Translations under genes and position numbers: made by a program
The notes under the pieces: generated by a model
The model's database searches: none
Told to the model about the DNA's origin: nothing
The model's input: only the letters and a program-made list of their open reading frames with translations
Part shown: in pieces, positions 1 through 10,179 of the stretch
Numbering within the stretch: the stretch's first letter is position 1
Layout: each line of letters opens with the position of its first letter
Assembly (NCBI GenBank): GCA_025738555.1
Contig: JAOVFP010000008.1
Span: 4,960,001-5,024,000 of the forward strand
From: Cyathus striatus
Lineage: Eukaryota > Basidiomycota > Agaricomycetes > Agaricales > Nidulariaceae
Reading direction: 5' to 3'
Length of the DNA: 64,000 nucleotides

Positions 1-183
1 CGTAAAGAGTGGAGAAAGGAGGGTGAGAAGGTCAGGGAGATGGCGAATGTAATGCAATCACAGATGAGCAAAAAGGAAAAGGAAGGAGATGGGAATGAAA
101 AAATAAGTAAGATAAGGATTCGGGAGCGAAAGGTTGGAAATAATGGGGGTCAGCCAAAGGATACAGATATGGACATGTCGTGA
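1..183 (+). CDS. C-terminal end of an unidentified gene (partial)
   Basis: The frame is open from base 1 to a TGA at 181-183 and gives 60 residues, rich in Lys, Glu, Arg and Gly. The tail begins RKEWRKEGEKVREMANVM and ends DTDMDMS. The upstream part lies outside the window, so the family cannot be named. The strong charge and lack of hydrophobic segments suggest a disordered nuclear or ribosome-related tail, which is inference only. An intron boundary inside this piece cannot be excluded. Confidence 0.5.
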   Translation, partial: RKEWRKEGEKVREMANVMQSQMSKKEKEGDGNEKISKIRIRERKVGNNGGQPKDTDMDMS

Positions 184-557
184 GGCGAATTGTATCTATT
201 CCCTTTTCATTCTTGTTATTTATATCGTTACAATTATCATAGTTACGTTTGTATCAATGCATTGATTCAATAGAACTTGGTGCAGTTACTTCTTGTGTTG
301 GAATAGATACGATATATATAGATTCAAAATTACAGATAAGAGAGGCTAAATCATAAAATCAATGTTAAATATGTCATACAGACTTGGGGCTAGTGATACA
401 ACCAAATAAGGTCCATGCAATAACAAGATCGTTATTCATCATGAGGGAGGAGGTACGGAAATAATTAATAAGCCAGTATTTTTCGAGTGTACATGGCAGG
501 TTATGTTGTCCCTGGAGGGACTGTTAGCAGTTAACGACGTTAAGAGAAATGGGGCGC
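184..557. other. Intergenic, convergent 3' ends
   Basis: AT-rich spacer between two convergent genes. No ORF, tRNA or repeat was recognised. It presumably holds both 3' UTRs. Confidence 0.5.
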
Positions 558-2421
558 TTACTTTCGCATGCGCTTTTGAAGCTCTTGTTTGATCCTCGGG
601 ATACCGTCCTGGGAGTGAAGGCCTTTGCCAGTAATAACGCTGAGATCAGTCTTCCCTTCGAGAAGTACTCGGCGAAGCGCCTTGTCAGTTTCTTCGATTG
701 CCTCTTCAACAAGCAAACCATGAAGATCAATAGTATATGGACCACGGTTCATATTTCTAGCTACACAAAATTTTTAGATGCAGGCCGTCAAACGCGTGAC
801 TAGGACTCACCTTCAAAATACCTCCGACGTGCCTTAGCATGCAGCTTTTTCATTTCAGTCTGAGCGTCCTGGATTTGGAAGCGTAGTAGCATCGCATCCC
901 TCGTTCGACCTTCTTTTACTGCAGCCTTATGTAGCGACTCCAACTTAACGCGTTCATCACGTTGTGCAAAAGCCTGGTCGCGAAGTGCCTGAGCCTTTTC
1001 CCAGAGTTTTGTCGAGACATGTGTCGATAAAACGCTATGTTCAGAGGCCGGCGATGATATATCAACCATTTCAGAAGCCGCCGCTGCTAACGCAGCATCC
1101 TCTGGATACTCTGTACCATTCGCAGGGGCTATCAATGTTTCCTGAGAAGCGGAATCAAATATCATAGCTTGTGAAGGGGGATGTGGTTCTCGAACTACTA
1201 ACTGGACCAATGGTTGTTCTTGTTCCAAAATTAGGGGGGATAGCTCCCTGCGACGTAGGGCAAGCGGTGTCATTAATGGATCTCCTTCATTCTCCGTATC
1301 TGACAACAACAAATGTTCTTTCCTGGAGTTGTTAATGGATCGTCGGGAGACATAGGGCGTTGTATCGGCATTGGTATGGGAATAGGTGCAGCGGTGGAGA
1401 TGGCAGAAACAGCAGAAGGAGCATATAAGCTTGTCATAGTATCTGCACGGGGTCGGAGACGGTTAGAAATAGATACAGGAGCAGCAACAATGGATGCAGC
1501 GTAAGTTGGTTCCTGGATAGGTGGAGGGGTAGGTGTGGCTTGGGACTCTGGTGATGCACGTTCTTCCTCTGAGCTCAGCTCATTGATGGTAGATAGTCTT
1601 TTAGGAATATCCTCTGTAAAAGAGTCTCTGTCTGGTATGGCTGTCTCAGGAGGTGTAGGGAGTGGGGGGAGGTTAGGTGGACGCGAACCTGCTTCGTCCG
1701 CTTCGTCTGCCTCGAGATATGAGGCCAGAGCAGAAGGGGGGCGTAGTGGAGGAGAAGACTGTGAAGTATGAGGAAATAGCATCATGTGAAGTGGTTGTGG
1801 AGACGCAGGACTGTTAGACCCAGATTCGCCTTGAAGGAAGAAACTGGGTGGAGAAGGCGGGCGGCTTGGATTAAAAGGAGGGGACGGGGGTGTTACGAAC
1901 TCTGGTGTTCTTTCCGGGTCTGAAGTTATGATCGGAGGAAGGGGGGGTTGCGCCGGCAATGATAGTGGTGTCGATTGAAGAGCAACAATATTGGTAATGA
2001 TTGGCTGAGCTAAGAAAGGAGGTGTTTGCTGAATGATGGCGGGTGGTTGAGTGTTGATGGGCGGGACGTAGGCGCGGACGTGAGTCGGCAATGAACGTGA
2101 ATGTCGATGTTTTTTATGTGACTTGGTCTGTGTCGGCGGTGGGACAGTTATCGACTCTGACACTAGAGCACCCAAACTTGACCAAAGAACCACCATAACC
2201 AGTCTCGTTAGGTCTCGCGTAAGTAGAAGATCGACAACTAGTCGCAGTCCATAAGCCAAGTAAAGATCTAATGCGGTCTCAGAAGCTCGGGATAGCTGAT
2301 GGACTGCAACGCCCTCCCAGAGACCAATGAGAGCCGGAGTGATATTTCCATGGATTTGACCAAGATTAACTAGAAGGGCGCGCAAGCCAAGTCCAGCCGC
2401 AATAGAGATTATTACGTCCAT
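558..2421 (-). CDS. Membrane-anchored DUF1771-Smr domain protein
   Basis: Starts at the ATG at 2421. Residues 1-95 hold hydrophobic segments with the motif LIGLWEGV. A long Pro/Ser/Thr-rich linker follows, then a charged helical region (about 1050-820) like DUF1771, then an Smr domain with IDLHGL and VITGKGLHS. In known families DUF1771 plus Smr forms a nucleic-acid-binding or nicking module. The last intron is 761-810 (GTGAGT to GTGTAG) and joins YFE to ARNMNRGPYTIDLHG in frame. Near 1270-1350 the frame changes between two parts that both look coding, with no convincing short intron; either a weak intron of about 100 nt or a frameshift lies there. A paralogue with the same architecture is at 56253-58599. 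The divergent neighbour is chitin synthase, with about 600 bp between starts. Confidence 0.75.
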
Positions 2422-3024
2422 TGTTTCGAGCGAGATAGAACGGTAAGATTGACTTTACGGATAGAACGAGTGAACATTGCAGGGGAAAGCACGATAGCGT
2501 TGCACGGATCGGTGCTATAAAGAATGAGCCTCGTGTTTTCCTCCAGCAGAGTTGGAAATGATAGGTCAGCTGCGCGAGGTTTAGGGAAATGAAGGGCACG
2601 ATGTGAACGGGTGTAGGAGGGTATGTTTTCTGGTTGGATTTAAAAGTAAGGAGTTGGGTGTGATATTTTGGAAGGAATCACTCACGAACACACGTTTTCT
2701 TCCGAGTATAGTTAAGAAAATGACTGTCGGCTGTCCATGTCAGTGAGGATGTCTCCTCTTAAAGTGACTCTTCACAACTTCACACTACAAGCGAATCCGT
2801 GGGAGTTCCAGAAACAGCGCGGTCATGTGATCATACGCGTCCTTGTTCAATCCAGTCCCGAAGACCAACCGAAGCCAACCGACGACTCCTGTCCCTGTTG
2901 TTTGCCTCGGCTACTTATTCTTCGTGCTGCAGTGAACTGGGCCACACCCCATTCCCTTCTACATTCCTTACGACCCCTCATACACACACCTCTATCATTC
3001 ACGACGCTATCTTGACTCTCTATC
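2422..3024. promoter_or_regulatory. Shared divergent promoter region
   Basis: The 603 bp between the start codons of the Smr protein (-) and chitin synthase (+). Pyrimidine-rich sequence precedes the chitin synthase ATG. No clear TATA box was identified. Short ORFs here have no family signature. Confidence 0.4.
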
Positions 3025-6000
3025 ATGGTCAAACGAAAGCAACCTCCCAGGATTCAGTCTCCTCTTAACGATCTCAACACTCCTATCTTGCATGCTCAAC
3101 ACCAGCCAGTTGACTCTCACGTTAAACGATACAGCCTATCCGATGCCCCACTTCAATCCGTTTCACGTCCTCGAGGAAATACCACAGAAACTACAGTTAG
3201 CGACTTGAACCAGGCCGTGGACCAGATGCTTCAGGATCAGTCTACTCCACACACCTACAACCAGCCTCTTTACAGTCCACAAAATGCAGGCCAAAGTTTA
3301 ATGAGAGATGGTCTTCAATACTCTCAACAGCAATCTGCTGATTACCATCCATATCAACCTGGACAATATCTTGAGCCGATCATCACTGGAGAAACTCTGC
3401 AGCTAGACACCCCTCAAACGACGAGCACTGACGCATTTCAGACACCATATACTCCTACCGTACCTATATACCCGATGACTGCTTCTCAGACAACCACTCC
3501 CGTACAGCAAATGACGCCGCTCCAGCCAGCCACTCCTATACAGCCCCAAACACCCATCCCGCCTACAACTCCGCTCCAGCTGCCTGTCTCCTCAGAAGGC
3601 TATTACTACGAACAAGATTATCATGCCCCCTCTGCTCATTCACACTCATCTTACGAAACTGCCGAAACGCTTACGAATGCCTCCCCTATCGATCACTTTC
3701 GCCACGATACCGAGGCCTACGCCTCAGGCAGTTTTTCACGCTCGTCCCCTTACCGGATTCCTAGGTCTCGCTCGCCTACTCCAGCAGTAGATGAAGAAGA
3801 CTATTACATCGTCAATGATGACAGTATCCACTATGTTGGCTTGCGTCCTGATTCTAGACATCACGTTGATCCTGAAAAAATTGGTATGGCTCAGGGGGAA
3901 TATTACGACCCACACTATCTCGGACCTACCCACTCCGTGATATATGATCCTGAACCTCCAACACCCTCTTCTACACAGTTCTCGTTACCAGACGCTCAGC
4001 TAGAAACACAGCATTTCGGTCCTGCACCACAGGGTCGTATAGTCCGACGGCACAAGACGAAGAAGCGCGTACAGTTGACAAATGGTAATCTTGTTGTAGA
4101 CCTAGATGTGCCACCTAAGCTTGTGCTTCCGAGGAAAGGATCTCCGGAAACGTTAAAGACAAGATATACTGCTGTAACCTGCGATCCTGATGATTTCGAG
4201 AAGAAGGGGTTCTTCCTGAGACAAAACGAGTCTGGAAGGACCACTGAATTGTTCATTGTTATGACCATGTTTAACGTAAATGCTTCGTTTGATCCTGCAA
4301 TTTCATTATGTCTAATCCATAACAACAGGAAGATGAGGTATTGTTCTGTAGAACATTATATGGCGTCATGCAAAATATATCTCACCTGTGTACTCGAAAG
4401 AATTCCCAGACATGGGGTCCAAATGCTTGGGAAAAGGTTCTGTTCTATCATTTTGTTTGCTAGCTCACTAACATGCCTACAAGGTTGTGGTCTGCATTGT
4501 GGCTGACGGAAGGAAAAAGGTACACCCACGAGTTTTGGACTGTCTCACACTTCTTGGTGTCTATCAACCCGGAGACCACATGAAAAACAAAGTCAACGAC
4601 AATGAAGTTACAGCCCATGTGTTTGAATACACTACAACTTTTGCTTTAGATCCGAATTTGCGCTTCCGGTACCCGGATAAAGGTATTGTGCCAACACAGA
4701 TCCTTTTCTGCATGAAGGAAAAGAACCAAAAGAAGATTAACAGTCATAGGTGGTTCTTCAACGCATTTGCACCTATGCTTCAGGTATGACGTACATGTTC
4801 AGCAAGTAGGCTTGCTAATATAGGCTCTGTAGCCTAATGTCTGTGTTCTTCTTGATGTCGGAACGCGCCCGGGGAAGAATAGTATCTATCGGCTGTGGAA
4901 GACTTTTGACGTTGATTCAAATGTGGCTGGTGCTTGTGGAGAGATTGCTGCCTATAAGGGGAAGAACTGGTCTTTACTCATGAATCCTCTCGGTAAGAAT
5001 CTAAATCGTTAATCTCAAGTTGCCCTAACTATATATGTACAGTTGCTGCTCAAAATTTTGAATATAAGATCAGCTGTATTCTTGACAAACCTATGGAATC
5101 ACTATTTGGGTATATCAGCGTATTGGCATGTATTTTCGTGCTTCATTGTACATCTAAGTGATTTAAATCGTTTTGATGTTAGCCTGGCGCGTTCTCAGCA
5201 TATCGGTATGTCACGGTCTATGGATAACAAGACTCGTGCTCATGTGGTATCGATTAGCTACATAGCTTTGCTAAATGATAAGCGAGGCGTCGGCCCGTTA
5301 GCTTCCTACTTCAAAGGGGAGGTTCTCCACGGTCGCGATACAGATATTTTCACTTCCAACATGTGTAAGCTTCCAAAGTACATTTTTTTCCTACAGCAAA
5401 TAACATCTTGTTTCTGCACAGACCTTGCTGAAGACGTAAGACAAATAATCTCTGAAAATTATTGTATCTGACTTACGCTTTGATCCAGAGGATTTTGTGT
5501 TTTGAACTCGTCGCAAAGCCCAATTGCAACTGGTTAGTGTCTTTGAGTCCTTTGTAAAAATTTTCATACAACTCTGTTGTAGGGTTTTAAAATACGTGAA
5601 AGGAGCTGTCGCTGAAACGGATGTGCCTGATTCACTTCCTGAATTCATCAGCCAAAGGCGTCGATGGCTGAACGGATCGTTTTTCGCTGCTACATATGCC
5701 ATTGCTCACGCTGGCCAGATCCTCCGTTCAGGTCATAGTATCGCCCGTAAAATTGTCTTGATGATCGAGACCGTTTACAACACTGTCGCCCTTGTGTCTT
5801 CATGGTTTAGTCTAGTAAGTAACTCCTATTTTTGATATAATAATTTATTTGAACTCGTGCACAGGGGAATTTCTATTTGTTCTTTGTATGCCCTCTTTTG
5901 TTGTGATATCTTGACCAAAATTAATAAAGATCACTAGGTGGTATTAACTTCATCTCTGGAAGATAAGTCTTTTGGATTACCGGGAATCCAGTACTTCAAC

Positions 6001-7177
6001 ACGATCGCACATGTATGAACACTGCCTATAAGGAGTCGCCTCTACTAATCAGATTCTTTCAGTATATCATGGCCTCAACCATCGTCGCTTGCTTCTTATT
6101 CTCGATGGGAAACAAACCCAAAGCGTAAGCAGCTTCATTCATTCATTCGGCCGTAACGTAAGGAATTTTCCAGCGCCAAAATCAAGTACAAGGTTGCCAC
6201 CATAATATTTAGCGTTCTCATGGTGTACATGATGGTGGCATCGATTATCTGCTCGGTACAGGCTGTTGCCCAGGGCGGTGCAGCCAACTCGTTGATGATC
6301 TTTAGTATCGCAGTCACCTATGGAGGTAGTGTCATCTTACACATTGAATCGTGTAGTGATCTCATCCCATGTCAGTATATGTCTTCAGCAGCCTTCTCGC
6401 TTTTGACCCATGGCATATTGCCACAAGTTTTATCCAGTACATGCTTCTATCGCCAATGTATATTAACGTCCTGAATATGTATGTTCCGTTCGCCCATTGT
6501 AATTCAAAAGCCGCTAACCCTCTTGGACAGCTATGCTTTCTCTAATTTAGATGATGTCAGTGCATATTACTTTGAATCCTATAGTGACCAGTGATTTACC
6601 TTCATAAATTGGCAGATATCTTGGGGCACTAAGCAAGATGCTACACCTGAAGTAGATTTGGGAGTTGTCATTCAAGACAAACATTCACAAGTCGATGTCG
6701 AGATGTTGTCCGAGCCAGCTGACATCAATAGTTTGTATGAAGAGTCACTTGCCAATCTCCGTGATCGAGTTCCCATCGAAAAACGGAAAGGCCCCAAGGA
6801 GAGAAGCCAAGCTGAGAAAGAGCAATCTGCCGTGGATTATTACGCGAACGTAAGGACCAACCTTTTGCTTACCTGGGTTCTATCAAATGTGAGCAACACA
6901 GTTATGATACACTCGACTTATCAATTGAACTGGGTTTTAGGGGTTGCTGCTTCTTGGTATACTAGGGCCTGGTTCAAGTCCATCAAGCACTTTCAACGAG
7001 AGCTCTGGGTTGGGAAGGACAAAGAGTTATTTGATTTTTATATTGGCGTTCACAACGGTTGCAAACTTGACTGTGAGTGCCATCTCCTTTCAGGAAATCT
7101 GTACTGTTCTCTGAAAGTGGTTCTAGCGTTTCCTGGGATCTACAATCTATCTTCTGGCGCGGTTAATTACCGGTTGA
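3025..7177 (+). CDS. Chitin synthase (division I type)
   Basis: Makes chitin from UDP-GlcNAc at the plasma membrane. Nineteen exons: 3025-4275, 4329-4436, 4484-4783, 4833-4992, 5043-5125, 5183-5205, 5258-5364, 5422-5435, 5489-5532, 5583-5814, 5865-5885, 5938-6012, 6063-6124, 6174-6325, 6376-6478, 6531-6555, 6616-6888, 6941-7072, 7127-7177. Lengths sum to a clean 1071-residue frame. The first 370 residues are a Ser/Pro/Gln-rich tail with repeated TP motifs. Catalytic motifs follow: [26 protein letters not shown] and [13 protein letters not shown]-terminal membrane helices end with [10 protein letters not shown]. Several exons are tiny (14, 21, 23 and 25 nt). The intron at 5126-5182 starts with GC if the invariant VLPGAF motif is to be intact. 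The class within division I was not determined. Confidence 0.93.
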
Positions 7178-7369
7178 TCGACTTAATCTAACATTAGACA
7201 CATATTCAGCTACTATAGGCTACTATACGTCAAAACGTTTCGGTATTGCAATGTATATACGAATCATTATTATGTAGTTTATCGAGTATTCTTGAAAAAC
7301 GAACATTTGAAGTTGTGATATGTGTTGTGATATATAGGATTCGAATAATTTCCATCGCGGTTAAGATTC

Positions 7370-7374
7370 AAAAA
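7370..7374 (-). terminator. RNA polymerase III T-run terminator
   Basis: On the minus strand five Ts lie 12 nt past the 3' end of tRNA-Thr, the usual Pol III stop signal. Confidence 0.6.
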
Positions 7375-7385
7375 GTCCTCTATGT

Positions 7386-7466
7386 TGCCTCTTGGCTGGA
7401 TTGAACAACCGACCTCACCATTTCATTAAATACGAGTGGCGCGCTCTACCACTGAGCTAAAGAGGC
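7386..7466 (-). tRNA. tRNA-Thr (anticodon CGU) with a 9-nt intron
   Basis: Read on the minus strand, GCCTCTT pairs with AAGAGGC as the acceptor stem. The D arm TAGCTCAGTGGTAGAGC matches the A box. The anticodon stem is CGCCA paired with TGGTG. The T arm is GGTTG, TTCAATC, CAGCC. The anticodon loop reads CTCGTA plus A once nine bases (TTTAATGAA) directly 3' of position 37 are removed, giving anticodon CGT. The discriminator base is A. A T5 terminator follows. Confidence 0.9.
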
Positions 7467-7536
7467 TATAGTGTACTGTAGATTTGTAATCATGTTACTA
7501 ATGTGCAGTTCGACGCAACAATTATAACCCCTAAAA

Positions 7537-7550
7537 ATATATATATATAT
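7537..7550. repeat. (AT)7 microsatellite
   Basis: Perfect AT dinucleotide run between the tRNA gene and the 3' end of the next gene. Confidence 0.8.
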
Positions 7551-7623
7551 GTACATTTGGAAGTTACTTATCAAATATGGTCTTTAGACTAATCACTTAT
7601 AAGTTTTATTGGCTTTATTAGCT

Positions 7624-9144
7624 TTAAGCGAAAAGATAATCATAAAATGAAGTACGGCCACTTGGGTCAACAATGACTCCAGCTAAATGACGCTTTCCAA
7701 CTCGTCTTCGAGGATGATACATACGGATTGGTGAACGAGATGGGGAGGATGCATCACGGTTGTTACTAGATGCGACATGTGCCATCGTACGCGTGTTAGG
7801 GCGAGGCGGGGTAGCCGCAGGCAACACTGGGACATTGACTTCTGTTAGCGTCTGGTCGGGATCAACGCCTCGACGTTCAGATTCAGAAAGAACATCTTCT
7901 CTAAGTGACGAAGAGACACGGCCAAGGGACAAACTGGCAACTGCAGAATCAAGCCCGAACTCGCTAGCAGAATCATCCGCGTCTGCATCGATATCCTCAA
8001 CCGCAGACCATCCGTCGCCAAGTTCTCCTTCGTCTGGTAACGTATGCTGTGGACCAGGGAATGGCGGAGTTGAACCTTCGCGAATTGCTTCTAGACCATC
8101 ATGAGATTGTGATATATGTGAGTCTCCTTCGCGCTCTGAGTCAATACCAGAGAATTCCAATTCGTGCTCTGAGACAAAGTCTGAGTCAATCTCCAGATCC
8201 GACTGTTGCGATGAGTAATCGATATCAGTAACTGGAGGTGTCTCTAGTGAAGCAACTGCGTAATGGTCAGGTCGTGTAACATTCGGCCTCAGAAGGTAAG
8301 TCAAACGCTGATCTTCAGGGCCCTTACCTGGAAGATGCGAATTAAGGAAATGATCACGATATTTGTTTATAAACCAAAGAAGATACGTACTGAAGCTAAC
8401 CACCTCGTGGTATCGAGCGCAGCAATGCACGACGTATCTTGTGAAAGCGTCATTTCGAATTCGCCAGACAAGCTGCAGCGGTGATCGGGACACTTCATGA
8501 ATGCTTCCAGTGTTACCAATCATGACACCAGGATCATCTGTCTCAGAAGGTAGCTTTCCGGTAGTGTCAGGTGCAAGGACAATTCCGCCAGCCTGAAGCC
8601 AGCCAACTATAACGTCTTCAACATCTCTGACCAATGTTTGTGCCCGTCCACCGGCACGTCTAAGATCTCTGCGCATCCCCTTGAGAGACAAGGAGAACCT
8701 TCCGGCATTGGCAGAATTTGGATCAGTGACTGCTGGGACAGTCAATGAAGGAACTTTGGATGTACGGGGTAAATATGGAGGAAGAGGTTCAGGAAAAGTA
8801 GGCCGCGTCTGAGGAGTCTGTAAGCCATAGTCCTTCTTCGTAGGAGCGACTACGTGTGGATTCCCAACAAATTTAACTGGATTGAAGGGATATATCGGTG
8901 CGACAGCTGAAGAGATAAAGGACTACAGACCGTTATCTTTGCGACGGACCCAGCGCTTTCCTTCATTTTGCTCTCGCAAACGTTTCTTAGCGACAGCGGA
9001 AGCGGTTGGAGGTGAGTTGTTTCTTGCCGGAGAAAGGGTGCCTTCGAGATGGGCGTATCGACTGTTGAGGCCGGGGTTTCGCAAGATAGCGGGAAACGAA
9101 AGCACTGGAGTAGCAGTATCGATGATTCTCACTGAATCAGTCAT
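7624..9144 (-). CDS. R3H-associated N-terminal domain protein
   Basis: Three exons on the minus strand: 9144-8931, 8876-8391 and 8327-7624. Both introns (8877-8930 and 8328-8390) restore the frame, giving 467 residues. The middle region carries GRFSLSLKGMRRDLRRAGGR and then NDAFTRYVVHCCARYHEVVSFSKG. The latter resembles an R3H core with spaced Arg and His, which in known proteins binds single-stranded nucleic acid. The rest is acidic and Ser-rich and the C-terminus is basic (HPRRRVGKRHLAG). The family assignment is from memory of this fungal family and was not searched. The exact role is unknown. Confidence 0.72.
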
Positions 9145-9330
9145 TACGTTACAATAAATGAGATAGCGTATAACCTGGAGGGTTCTGGAAATATCAAGGA
9201 AATATTGACTCTGTTTACTTATTGGAAAGATAACAGACTCAGGTCACGGTTGACGTTGTACGGCTCCGACGCCGAACGGCTTTTTGTTAATCGTTATCGC
9301 TGACGGCCTTGTGGACAAATAATACACTAC

Positions 9331-10179
9331 TTAAAATACTCCTGGAACCAATTTGTACCGCACATTGCGTGCCCACTGGTCCCATTCAACAGGAAATAAT
9401 TTCTTCATTGCTTCTTCTTCCTTTGCCAGACGACGGAGTAGACCAGTCGTAACTGTCATCATAACCATCACATACAATGGGCATATTACCTGTCCAAAAA
9501 ATGTGGACAGAAAGCCACTTTCCCGTATCCATGATCCCTGTTAACATTTAGTGTACTTAGAAATTAGATGGTCGGTTATATGTTATTATGTTCCATGAAC
9601 TCACTAACCCTTGATGCATGAATGCAGAGCATTCCCATATCCATTAGCAATACCCCTGCGTAGCCCGGGTGTCTTACTACGGAATATGGACCGGTTACAA
9701 TCAGCTTGTGATCAGTCTTGATGCTCATTTCGTAAGTAAACAGCTTTCTCATCTCCACGTAGCATCTATGTCGAATGAAGCCACTGCTACATAGAAGCAG
9801 TGATCCTACGGCAAACGTATAGGTGAATATGATGTTTTCTGATCCTTGCAAAAGGACAGTGAGTATCGGGGAAGGGAGGTAGCAAATGGCAACATCAGCT
9901 GCAGGTGCTAAGCGTGAGATAAGGATTGCCATAATTTCTGACAATGCAACTAGCCAGCCGATAAGCTGAACAGTGCTTCCATTAGTGATGTATTTGGTAT
10001 GGGAGCGTCGTGAAGTTTACCTTCACAAGGTATGCCACAAATCTTTGCTTGACAATAATTTCTAAGCGGGTCGAGGTTACCTTTTCACCATCACCGGGAG
10101 CAACAGGTGGAGCCGTGGTGGTGACATGCATCCCAACCATAGCAATAATGAGGACAGGAATTTTTAAGAATGAACTCAT
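9331..10179 (-). CDS. ICMT-like isoprenylcysteine methyltransferase family protein
   Basis: Three exons on the minus strand: 10179-10021, 9965-9609 and 9537-9331; 240 residues with clean phases. The start MSSFLKIPVLIIAMVGMHV is a hydrophobic first segment. The C-terminal half has the family pattern: KLIVTGPYSVVRHPGYAG (cofactor and active site) and EEEAMKKLFPVEWDQWARNV, ending RYKLVPGVF. Ste14-type enzymes methylate the C-terminal prenylcysteine of CaaX proteins in the ER membrane. Agaricomycetes carry many ICMT-like paralogues, so this copy need not be the housekeeping one. Confidence 0.83.
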
